From contig BJOX01000267.1 in the NCBI GenBank assembly GCA_009731375.1, positions 367,900 to 431,899 on the forward strand: DNA of 64,000 bases. Direction: 5' to 3'. A model generated the notes under the pieces. That model saw only the letters and a program-made list of their open reading frames with translations. It searched no databases and was not told the DNA's origin. This stretch comes from Paulinella micropora (Eukaryota; Cercozoa; Imbricatea; Euglyphida). A program made the position numbers and the translations under genes. Below are positions 40,806-50,455 of this stretch, in pieces; the first letter of the stretch is position 1; each line of letters starts with the position of its first letter.

Positions 40806-41977
40806 TTAGATTTCAATTGGGGTTGTTTTTAAATTGATAAACGTTTTGCAAGTATCGCCGTATAGTTTATTTACAACGGAAGCGACTATTATATATGTTG
40901 TGTCCCGCCGTGGTTCAAATGTAATATATTTAGGCTCATACATTACTAATACGTATCTCTTGTTGGATTTGTCCCACCACATTGGATTGAATTTCTCACA
41001 TTTACATTCTTCGCTCAACTCTTTGGCGGGTATAATGCTTTTCGCTTCGTCTATATGAAATTTAAGTCTGTTGAAATAGTCTCTGCCAACATAGCGGGTT
41101 ATCATTACTTTAGATCGCGTATCTCTTTGCTCTTTTACGCAGTTTTTGTATAGGTTTTCAATTCTTTTCTTTTTGTGATAGTCGCGCACCATTTCAGATA
41201 CCTTCTTCGCCCTCGCCTGCCTGTCTTGTATCTCTTTCATTTTGATAAGTTGCTCCTCCTTGCGCACTTCGTCCATGTGATCGCCATATTTTACGAACGA
41301 TTGCCACACATCCCTCATCTCCACAATCTTCGCTATTTTGTACTCCGTAATCTCTGCTTTTACTTCGTCAAGAACATCGGCCACCTCGTTTATTGTTTTT
41401 ACGTGTTGCGCGTTAGACTTTGTTGCCCGTCTGCCTTCTTCGCCGTTCATTATAATGGAGTCTCCTCGCGGTTTTTCATCTTTAACTCCTTCGGCTTCGG
41501 GTCTGCCATACACTAATCTTATAATTTGGTCTAGTTTATGATATAGTTCGTTTAATCGCACTTTACAATGTCCTTGTTCTTTCTCTAGTTTTTTGATTTC
41601 AGATTGTAGCCACGATATCTTTGTATTGTAAAAGCACATATAATGTTTATCTTCTAACGAATGGACGCCCGCCTTTATCTTCTTTTCACATATTCCGCAT
41701 TTTCTCTCAGACATGTAATCTATTTCTAAATTGTCATTATTTTTTCTAGGTCTGTAGAAATGGTTATACGAGCACGAAGCACCAACAAATATAACATACT
41801 CATCCCACGCATATGGGTAAGCATTAGTTATTGGTTGATTACATAAGCATTTCTCAGGTTCGTTAAAAAATTTAGGTTTTCACTTGCTTCAACGTCAGTG
41901 GGTACCCATTGTTTTTTGTCGGGTTGTATGCTCGCTAGTATTTCGTTTATCCGCTCTTCGCCTTGAGTCTTCGCCAT
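40806..41977 (-). CDS. Hypothetical zinc-finger/coiled-coil protein, about 390 aa, one frameshift
   Basis: The long frame from 41714 begins at an internal Met. It is open and coding-like upstream (EKCLCNQPI, YVIFVGASCSYNHFYRP), without a start, back to a run of six A/T at 41865-41870. There it meets another frame that begins at ATG 41977 (MAKTQGEERINEIL) after a TATATAAG sequence. Joined, the N-terminal part would hold two Cys clusters (CLC and CGIC) and the middle a long basic coiled coil (residues around EVRKEEQLIKMKEIQDRQ). Function unknown. Confidence 0.55.
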
Positions 41978-42022
41978 TGTCTTATATAGTGTATTATATA
42001 TAATATACATAAGGCTATTTCT

Positions 42023-42214
42023 TTAATATGAAATTCCTTGTGCTCGCTTTCTCTTATCTTTCTTTTTAGCACTAATCTTCTCTTTGTTTGCTTCGTAATA
42101 CTTCTTGCTCGCCTTTCTAGCCATCTCGGGCTTTCTTTTTGCATATTCTAGTCTTGATTTTCTGCGAGCCTCCAGTCGCGCTTCATCTGTCAAATACTTA
42201 AATGGTGGTGCCAT
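42023..42214 (-). CDS. Small Lys/Arg-rich protein, 63 aa
   Basis: Starts MAPPFKYLTDEARLEARRKS and continues with YAKRKPEMARKASKKYYEAN-type repeats like the tail of the GIY-YIG protein. It is strongly basic, so nucleic-acid binding is likely. The ATG follows AATATATATAATAACAG. It lies at the inner edge of the right inverted repeat. Confidence 0.55.
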   Translation of the reverse strand: MAPPFKYLTDEARLEARRKSRLEYAKRKPEMARKASKKYYEANKEKISAKKKDKRKRAQGISY

Positions 42215-42250
42215 CTGTTATTATATATATTATACATAATAATATGTTTA

Positions 42251-43847
42251 AATTAAAATTAACTCCCCTCCGTCAATTCCGCTTCGCCGACGCTTCCAGT
42301 ATTGTTTGCCCCGCGGTTATGTCTGGTGACGTAAATCACCTTCAACGGCTTCTTTTTGCCCCGTCCTTAAAGTCCTTTATTTTTTTTTAAGTCCCCTATA
42401 ATTTTAAGGACACCCTAGAAGCGGTATTTTATTGTAATTCTAACTCTGCCCATATTACCCACGCCCATATCCTTACTTCCTTATTATTATTATTAACATT
42501 ATTATTATAAAAATATGGTATATAAAAGAGGATTTAATCCCATTTGACTGAGTTTAACTATGTGTTTGGGGACGTCCCCTATTTTAGTCCCCTATTTTGG
42601 GAAAAGTTGGCCGACCCCCCCACCCCCTTATTGTCCATAATACCATTTACCCCGCGGGGGGTAATCTTACATTTGAGAATAGGGGATTTCATCCCCCGAT
42701 AGTTTAAATGAAGACGTTTCAACGAAATAAGCCCCCTACACATATTGCCTAAGTCCTTGTGAGTTGGCGGATCCTTGTTTCCATAAGTACCCTTGATTTA
42801 CAAAAACAGCGAAATACGCTCTCCTATTCATCGCGGGTAATAAACCGATGGAAAACTTGGCCTCCAAAACATTGAAAAAATTGATTNNNNNNNNNNTTGA
42901 TTTTTTTGACATTTTCAAAACTTTTTCACGTTTTAGAGAAAAAAATGAAACAATAAACTGAGCATCTTATAAAAAAATGAAAAAAAAAAAGGACTTATTG
43001 AAAAAAATAAGGACACCTAGCAAGCCTTATTTCACTATAAGTCATCTTACTCTCCACCTTTCTACCAGTCCTTGTTTTAATAACGTATTACACTAAGATT
43101 ACCACCCCCGTTGATACGAAGGCCTATTTTGCCATAATACCGCTTCTAACCGTCCTTGTTTTTAAGGACACACTGAAAGCAAAAAAAAACAATATCGTTA
43201 TGGCCACCAATTTTGGTCAAAAAGGAAATCCCCGCGAATATGACCATGCGACAAAATTTCACTTTTTTGTTGCGACATTTTTTCATTTTTTCGTCAAAGT
43301 GTCGCAACCTCTGCGACAGAATTTCACTTTTTTGTTGCGACAAAATTTCACTTTTTTGTCGCAGTGTCGCAAAAAATAATTTTCTTTTGTATGTTCATGT
43401 GTATCTCCCCCCCCCTACCCCCCCCATTGTTTTGTGGTGTGATCCTTTATGTTGGATAGACATGTCTATGTTGTATATTATAAAACAAGCATTAGAAACA
43501 TAAAAAACCAACATAGGACACATCAAAAACAGACATTCAAATATATCAAAAACATAACTTTGTTTTACAAAAAACGACAAACTGAGCACAATAAGAGAGA
43601 TTTAGACAAAATAACGACAAAAACCATATATACAAAGTAATATATACAATTTTATGGAATAAAATGGTGTTTTTGTCGTTATTTTGTCTAAATCTCTCTT
43701 ATTGTGCTCAGTTTGTCGTTTTTTGTAAAACAAAGTTATGTTTTTGATATATTTGAATGTCTGTTTTTGATGTGTCCTATGTTGGTTTTTTATGTTTCTA
43801 ATGCTTGTTTTATAATATACAACATAGACATGTCTATCCAACATAAA
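42251..43847 (-). repeat. Right terminal inverted repeat of the PLV, including the 402-bp palindrome
   Basis: 42251-43445 mirrors 20652-21775 almost exactly. It has a 10-N gap at 42887-42896 and one extra TTGTTGCGACAAAATTTCAC-type unit near 43329-43355. 43446-43847 is the terminal palindrome. A C-rich tract (43405-43426) separates the two parts. Confidence 0.9.
43446..43847. repeat. Terminal palindrome, arms about 180 bp, spacer about 40 bp
   Basis: The arm 43446-43624 and the arm 43665-43847 are inverted copies of each other with one small length difference near the spacer. The spacer (ATATATACAAAG...) is not symmetric. The left end of the element begins with the same arm (20137-20291). A transcript or single strand could fold into a very long hairpin. 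Proteins translated from it are the two mirror readings of the same arm and are not genes. Confidence 0.85.
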
Positions 43848-43857
43848 NNNNNNNNNN

Positions 43858-44147
<290 letters not shown>

Positions 44148-44438
44148 CGTTTTTGACGAGCGTTGGTGCAACAATGTGATGTTTGGCGCAGGCTACATAC
44201 ATACACACATACATACATACATACATACATACATAGATACATATACACACATGAATGCATGCATACATGACAGGATCGAAGGTTCAAGTACACTATCTGC
44301 TTTTTACTATTTATGGCTTCTATTTTCAGAAGCATGCCTGCCGCGAGCAGTCTTTCGTGATCACCTTGCTTCTCCCCATATTTGCTTTATACTTACCACG
44401 TTTCAAGTCCATAATGTCACTTCTCTGGTTGGCGGTGG
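44148..44438 (-). CDS. Three short exons of a host gene, minus strand
   Basis: Exons 44438-44397, 44337-44267 and 44192-44148 each have a good acceptor (TTTTTAG, GCGGCAG, ATGTAG) and donor (GTAAGT, GTATGC, GTATGG). Their phases agree: the first leaves one base, the second starts with two, and the second and third meet at codon boundaries. The reading is TANQRSDIMDLKR, then MLLKIEAINSKKQIVYLNLR, then PAPNITLLHQRSSKT. The domain is unrecognised. The next exons would lie to the left, toward or beyond the PLV, so the virus may sit in an intron. Confidence 0.5.
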
Positions 44439-44519
44439 CTAAAAACACTCGCGGCATGTCGCGGCAAAAGTCCGTTTTCACCAGATAGTGTTGTGGGGGG
44501 TTCACGGACATTATTATTC

Positions 44520-45219
44520 AAATTTTTTGCTGTAAATGATTTTTTCACATCGGATCATGACCCTTAGCACGTTGATACCATTTTTGTCGCGGTGGTAACG
44601 CGTTCAAGACGCAGACGAAAGTTTCGCGGCAAACTCACGGCTCCAGCCTTTTCCAAACTCACGGCTCCAGCCTTGTTCGATGGCTAAAACGTAATTTCCC
44701 AAACTCAGACTTGCGGCACTTACTTGATATCGCTTAAAAAGCGTTTCCTATCCTTGGTAACGGACACTTCCTTTGTTTTTGCTTTCCGGCGTTCGGTTTC
44801 GGAGACTAGGTCCTAGATTTACCCATAAAGTTGTCCGATGGAGCTTTTGAGCCAAGCACGACCCCGATGTCGTTCTTCTCATGTTATCCTTTCAAAACCT
44901 TTACAGTGAGCACAACCAACCGCTTATAGGGTATATACAGATGAACAATCATGAAAACAACCTGTATCCAGATTTTCACTTCCGCGACCGCGACGTTCGC
45001 GGCGCGAAGAGAACAAGAGATGAAAAGCGACTGGATGTATCAAAGACAGAAACCATAATTCTTGTCTATTCACTGGGACTGCGTTTGGACCTAATGCACT
45101 GGTCCGCGGGCCTCTGTGACGAGTGAGGAAGCGAATTTTACCAGGCGGCCAATATTGACGGCGCATGCGCCGCCGCCGCATAAATAGATTTCTTGCTTAC
45201 ACAAAACATACATACAAAA
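44520..45219. other. Host sequence, no gene recognised
   Basis: Mixed sequence with a duplicated AAACTCACGGCTCCAGCCTT unit (about 44630-44675). Open frames of 80 codons on either strand lack recognisable domains. Confidence 0.4.
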
Positions 45220-45918
45220 AATCCCTTTTGATAAGCTCGCAAATTATTTCAAACAAATATGGACTCATGTTCATGCAGATACACGTGCTCGAAGACCTGC
45301 CAGACAGCCTTGCTAGTCGCGGCAGCACCAAATGTCTTCGCGGCGGCTGCGGCGCCTGCGGCGCCGCCCCATAAAGATCGTTATCACGTAAAAATAATGG
45401 TCAAAACGTATTCTAAACACCTGCATCCTTCCTTTGAAAACCGGTAAACCTTTCCAATGATAAACTACGACAAACTTGCAAATAAACATTATCGAAACAG
45501 TGCTGTATATGTAATACTATGCCCTGCAGCCAACCTACGAGCCAGGCTGCCGGGAACAATAAATCCCTTTGTTAAGCTCGCAAATTACTTCAAACAAATA
45601 TTGATTCGTATGCATGCAGCTACACGTGCTTGAAGAGCTGCCAGAGTGGCTTACCTGTCGCGGTAGCACGCACCAAATGTCTTGGCGGCGGGCTACGGCG
45701 CCGGTTCCGCCCCATGAAAATAATCTTCACTAAAAAATAATATTCACAACATATATATTCAAAACACCCGAATCCTTCCTTTGTAAACACGCAAAGCTTT
45801 CCGATTATAAACTAAGACAAACTTTTAAATAAACATTATCAAAACAGTGTGTTGTGTATGAACATCTAATAGTACGCCATTAGGAAACGAATGCAGCCAA
45901 GCTACATGCCAGGCTGCC
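45220..45918 (+). repeat. Direct repeat, two diverged copies of about 340 bp
   Basis: Copy 1 (45220-45554) and copy 2 (45561-45918) share AAATCCCTTT, AAGCTCGCAAATTA, CACCAAATGTCTT, AACATTATC and the closing CCAGGCTGCCGGG at about 85 percent identity. They lie directly before the TTAGGG-bearing units, so they may be subtelomeric. Confidence 0.7.
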
Positions 45919-47305
45919 GGGGCGGCTCTGCTCGCTGTCTTGTCTCTCAACGATTCTGCATACAACGGTGTGTTTGGGCCGCCCCAGCCGGGCCCTGCCA
46001 GCGTGCCGGAGAAAATCGTTTAGCGGGTTGCAGGGTTAGGGTTATCAGGGTTAGGGTTAGGGTTAGGGTTAATGTTAGCGTTAGGGTTAGGGTTAGGGTT
46101 AGGCCGTGTGAACCAACGCTCACGACGGCTTGCTGGGTTCGGCGTTCGAGGACGGGTCGGGTGACCAGCTGCCTTCTTCAGCTCCCCAACACCGGCTCAC
46201 TGCAGCAACTGCCGGCAGAGGGCGAGGAGGAAAGATGTCCCGGTCACGGTTGCAGTCACATAAGCTTCAAAGCACACCTTGCGGGATAAGGACCCGTTTG
46301 AACTCAAACCTGCGGCCGCGAGCTCCAAACTTTAATACGGGCCGGATCAAGGGTCCAATCACGCAGAACCTAGCCAGGACCTCATTCGGACCACTTGCGG
46401 CGGAGGGCGGCGAGCCCACGGCAGAGGCCATTCCTCAAGGCAAGGGTTAGGGTTAGGGTTAGGGTTCAGCACCCTACCAGGCTGCCGGGCTATGCTGGGG
46501 CGGCTCGGCTCGCTGTCTCTCGCCGTTTGGACTAAAAACAGTGTGTTTGGGCCGCACCAGCCGGGTCCTGCCAGCGCGCCGGAGAAAATCGTTCAGCGGG
46601 TTGCAGGGTTAGGGTTATCAGGGTTAGGGTTAATGTTAGGGTTAGGGTTAGGGTTAGGGTTAGGCCGTGTGAACCAACGCTCACGACCGCTTGCTGGGCT
46701 CTGCATTTGAGGACGGGTCGGGCGACCAGCTGCCTTCTTCAGCTCCCCAACACCGGCTCACTGCAGCAACTGCCAGCAGAGGGCGAGGAGGAAAGATGTC
46801 CCGGTCACGGTTGCAGTCACATAAGCTTCAAGGCACACCTTGCGGCATAAGGACCCATTTGAACTCAAACCTGCGGCCGCGAGCTCCAAACTTTAATACG
46901 GGCCGGATCAAGGGTCCAATCACGCAGAACCTAGCCAGGACCTCATTCGGACCACTTGCGGAGGAGGCCGGCGAGCCCACGGCAGAGACCATTCCTCAAG
47001 GCAAGGGTTTTAGGGTTAGGGTTAGGGTTCAGCACCCCGCCAGGCTGCCGGGCTATGCCAGGGCGGCTCATGGCATATAACAGCAATTGCAGGCAGTCGC
47101 ATATATAAGGGCCCATTTGAACTCAAACATGCTGCCGCGAGCTCCAAACTTTGATACGGGCCGGATGAAGGATCCAATGACGCAGAACCTAGCTAGGACC
47201 TCATTGGGACCACTCGCGGTGGGTGGAGGCCTTCGAGCCCACGGCAGAGGCCATTCCTCAAAGCAATGTTTAGGGCTAGGGTTAGGGTTAGGTATATATG
47301 TATTC
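45905..47305 (+). repeat. Subtelomere-like array with interstitial TTAGGG tracts
   Basis: Two nearly identical units of about 560-575 bp (45905-46480 and 46481-47037) and a diverged partial third (47038-47305) each contain CCAGGCTGCCGGG at the start and one or two (TTAGGG)n tracts. Tracts lie at about 46035-46112, 46443-46466, 46604-46663, 47005-47030 and 47272-47291. The telomere repeat of the host is therefore TTAGGG, and this block is either near a chromosome end or a remnant of one. Open frames across the units are shared by the copies but lack recognisable domains. Confidence 0.75.
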
Positions 47306-47468
47306 ATGTATGTAAGTAAGTGCTTTTTGATTGGACTCAGTCTTGATCCGGCCCGTATTAAAGTTTCGAGGTTGTTGCCGCATGTGTGCTTGAGTTTAAA
47401 CTTCGTGTACGTTTCGTGAAAAACTTTAATGGATTTTTTTTTTTACAACATAATTGAAACGTAAAAAG
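47306..47468. other. Host sequence, no gene recognised
   Basis: Short AT-rich sequence between the telomeric array and the last candidate exon of the minus-strand gene. Confidence 0.4.
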
Positions 47469-48207
47469 CTAAGTTGAATCATCTTCAACATATAAGACAC
47501 AGTTACAATGGGATTTGTTTCTTGATGTCATAGCGCAATGCCCTCTCTGCATAGCAGGCAAGGATGGGTCCATTTGTATTCTCCAAGGAGTGTACCAATG
47601 GGACCCATTCTCTAGCCGCAGTAACGTCTGTTGCTCCCTTTCGCAAAGCTTTGTACCGCGTGTTTTACTAACACTTCTCGCTAGAGATCCCATAATGAGT
47701 ATAATAAGAAAAGCAAACAGGTTTATCATGCTTGGTCATTAGTTATAGTATAGTAGACTACGGATGGCCAGATGAAGTGAAGGATCAACACAAAATTATT
47801 GATGTCAAAGAGGGTGACTTAGTTCAATACCTTGGAACTATATGTGTAATATGAAAGTGTTATAAGGGGTCCTGCTCTAACATCTTTCGTGAAAGCCATA
47901 ACAAAACCAAAGCTTCCCCATTTTATGACAGCTATAGTATCTGTGCATGCAACGACACGCGGCACCGCCTGGCTTCATGTATGCTTACCATGAACTGGAT
48001 AGGTGATGGCTGGCAGGCCGCCGCTCCCGATTTTGATGACATTTCCAAAGCGTTTCCCTCGCAGAAGGCTTTCTTGATCCAAATACCATTGCGTCTGCTG
48101 ATTTCCAAACTGCACGGGAAACACTGCGCCATACTGTTGGTTCTAACAAAGTAAACAACAGTATGATGCATGACGCAGCCACCAGATAGATAGATAGATA
48201 GATGGAT

Positions 48208-48264
<57 letters not shown>

Positions 48265-48886
48265 GTACCTGTGCTGCTAAGCTCTGAACCAGATTCACTG
48301 CCTGCTGCTGTTGGGATTGACGTGCAGGACTTGGGAACAAGCCTAGGACAGCGTCCTCTGCACGTTCGGGTTTCGTTTGGCTGGCGCGCGCTGCATTTTG
48401 GTCGGCGCTCGTTTGGCTGGCGCTCTGTGGGCTGGCGCTCGGTGGGCTGGCGCTGCTTTGTACCTAATATGTGTAACATACATGTTCATTATATATATAT
48501 GTAATATATATATGTATGTATATGTATATACATACATATATATAGTTGTGGTATGTTGACGACACTCGCAACACTCGCGGCGCTCACGGCATATTCGCGG
48601 CGCTAGCTGCATATACATAAATTACAAATGTGTGCTAAAGCAGATGACACTTCAAGCGTTTCTGTACACGACACTCTCAGTGCTCGCGGCATATTCGCGG
48701 CGCTCGCGGCGGCGCTCGCGGCATATATATAATATATATTATTTGCATACTTGCGGTATGTACACGACACTCTCAGTGCTCGCGGCATATTCGCGGCGCT
48801 CGCGGCGGGGGGAGGGGAGAGGTTGAGAGGTAGGCCAGGCCTGCACAGCAAGACAACATTATTGATTCGCGCTCTCTCTCTCTCTC

Positions 48887-48917
<31 letters not shown>

Positions 48918-49339
48918 TTGGGGAAGAGAGAGTTTACCCTGGAATAAATCATATATTCTTGAAAGCCGCCCATGTCTACCAGCATCCACTGGCGCCAGGA
49001 AATTTCGAAGAGATTGAGTTTACCAGTCTAAGTTGTATGTATGTATGTATGCATGTATATAAGTGCAATGATGCATGTAGGTATGCATGTAGGTATGCAT
49101 GCAGGTATGCATGTATGTATGTAGGTGTATGTATGTGTATGTATGCATGTATGTATATGTATGTATATGTATGTATATGTATGTATGTATGTGTATGTAT
49201 ATATGTACGTACGTACGTAATAATGTATGCATGTATGTATGTAAGTACACGTATGCATGTATGTATGTATGTATGTATGTATGTATTTTACCTGTTGGGA
49301 TCTGAAAAACCAGTTGTGCTGCTCAAGCAACGCATATTG
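47469..49339 (-). CDS. Spliced host gene, minus strand, candidate exons
   Basis: Five candidate exons with consensus ends are 49339-49292, 49027-48938, 48357-48269, 48142-47989 and 47680-47469. The first two join in phase zero. The third starts with two bases of a codon and ends in phase, the fourth follows in phase, and the fifth takes up its single left-over base and runs to a stop at 47469. Readings include QYALLEQHNWFFRSQQ, LNLFEISWRQWMLVDMGGFQ, a Gln-rich RQSQQQQAVNLVQSLAAQ and QFGNQQTQWYLDQESLLRGK. An exon between the second and third must be missing, since their phases do not match. TAGA, TA and TGTA microsatellites fill the introns. Function unknown. An alternative final reading in another frame (AAREWVPLVHSLENTNGPIL) also looks coding. 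Confidence 0.45.
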
Positions 49340-49399
49340 CTGGTAGAGCTTTGATTTTTCCTTCCTTTTCCAGAATTCCAGAATCATCATAATGTGTAT

Positions 49400-49636
49400 T
49401 AGGTAAGTACGCCCCCCCCCCCCTTCTTTCACACACACACTCTCTCTGTCCCTCTCTGTCTCTCTCTCTCTCAATTCTCTCTGTCTCTCTCTATTTCTCT
49501 ATCTCTCTCTAAAAATCATATTTCCCTCTACGATAGCTAGGTAGGAAGGAAGGTCTTAGGAGGTATTACCCTATCGCTTTGTTGGCCCCACCCTCAAATG
49601 AGATAATGTACCTGTTATGTATATATGATGACAACC
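49400..49636. other. Microsatellite border (poly-C, CA, TC tracts)
   Basis: Simple repeats separate the host gene from the GC-rich block. No gene is seen. Confidence 0.6.
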
Positions 49637-50035
49637 CTACATACATGCATGGACTTGATGGTCGAAAGTCCGGCGCGGGCCGATCACAACGATGCGAATG
49701 GGTGCTTCGGCGGCCACACCTCTGTCCTGCCTGCGCTTTGCGATCAGTGCACGAAGAGCTTGCTGCAGCGCCGGGGTCATGTCACACGCGGAATGGCCTG
49801 CGGCAACCCGTGAGATGTCGGTGAACATCCGAGTCTTACCCGTCCCCATACCGCTCCCGATGAACACTGCGCGCATGTGTTCACCGAGTTCGGGGTAGGC
49901 ACAGTAGCGTTTGTTGTACTTTTGTATTTGGAGACTCCCCCCCGGTCTGTCGGGGTCGTCGAGTTGGAAGTCGGCTCCGGGGAGGCGACCGTTGTGAACG
50001 TCCAGCAGCAGTAAAAAACGAGGTGTCTGGGTCTG
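49637..50035 (-). pseudogene. Origin-binding-protein (UL9-type) helicase, N-terminal part, truncated
   Basis: The frame is open from just after a TGA (50036-50038) and reads YNKRYCAYPELGEHMRAVF, then the P-loop IGSGMGTGKTRMF, then IRIVVIGPRRTF (motif Ia). This is the start of the superfamily 2 helicase found in herpesvirus origin-binding proteins and in related proteins fused to primases. It ends at a TAG at 49634-49636 after VHACM, before the DEAD-type motif II. A GTATGT donor overlaps the end, so an intron is possible; otherwise the gene is truncated at the microsatellite border. The same frame continues upstream across the TGA into the primase-associated zinc finger. Confidence 0.6.
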
Positions 50036-50038
50036 TGC

Positions 50039-50455
50039 TCAAAGCTTGGCGCACTGCGCCTGGGCGGAGGGCTCAGCCTGCTGCTGCGGGCCGGAGGAAG
50101 AGGGAAGAGGGGCACTCGGGTTCGGGAGCTGCGCCCTCGAGTCAGAGTCCTCGGACTCTGACTCTGTGTCCTCGTCCTCGTCCGAGTCTGTGCTCGAGCT
50201 TAGTGCCAGACGTCTGCGTCTGGTTGCTCTGCTAGGACGCGAGTTTTTGCGCTCTCCTGTGACGCGGCGGCGGCGTGCCGCCGTTTTGTTGCACCTGGGG
50301 CACGCATCGATCCACGCACGGGATGCTTGGTCGACAACAATGCGCAAAGTGCGTTTACGGCAGGTCGCGCAAGGCACGGTAAATTCATCCTGGCGGTGCA
50401 GGTGTTGCTGTGGTCTGGCGGGAGAGGTTTCGCAGCGGCCCTGGAGTGCAGCCAC
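50039..50455 (-). CDS. Zinc-finger and acidic linker segment downstream of the primase
   Basis: The frame contains PCATCRKRTLRIV ... DACPRCNKTAARRRR, a four-Cys zinc ribbon, then a basic stretch, an acidic Ser/Asp/Glu-rich stretch and a Pro/Gln-rich end before a TGA. It opens immediately after a TGA in this frame at about 50463, while the primase frame turns non-coding there. The two were therefore probably continuous and are now split by a one-base shift. It likely connected primase and helicase. Confidence 0.5.
   Translation of the reverse strand: MAALQGRCETSPARPQQHLHRQDEFTVPCATCRKRTLRIVVDQASRAWIDACPRCNKTAARRRRVTGERKNSRPSRATRRRRLALSSSTDSDEDEDTESESEDSDSRAQLPNPSAPLPSSSGPQQQAEPSAQAQCAKL

Larger units (their letters stand above)
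20137..43847. mobile_element. Integrated polinton-like virus (PLV), about 23.7 kb
   Basis: The element is AT-rich, densely coded and bounded by inverted repeats (20137-21775 and 42251-43847). It contains the full PLV/virophage morphogenetic set (major capsid, penton, packaging ATPase) plus a TVpol-helicase, a tyrosine recombinase of telomere-resolvase type, a GIY-YIG nuclease and fibre-type proteins. Most genes from 24707 to 42214 read on the minus strand. No capsid-maturation protease of the Ulp1 type is recognisable. The flanks are a host minisatellite on both sides. No target-site duplication can be read because the right junction is a 10-N gap and both flanks are simple repeats. Confidence 0.9.

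Noticed and set aside
43395-43844. Protein-coding frames in both directions across the terminal palindrome
   Set aside because: The two frames are the same peptide read from the two mirror arms; there is no start context or homology.
44924-45181. An 85-codon Arg-rich minus-strand gene
   Set aside because: No start context, domain or splice support; it lies in a GC-skewed stretch before the direct repeats.
45891-47080. Protein genes in the TTAGGG-bearing units (open frames of 100-130 codons)
   Set aside because: They run through telomere repeats and differ between the near-identical units; no domain is seen.
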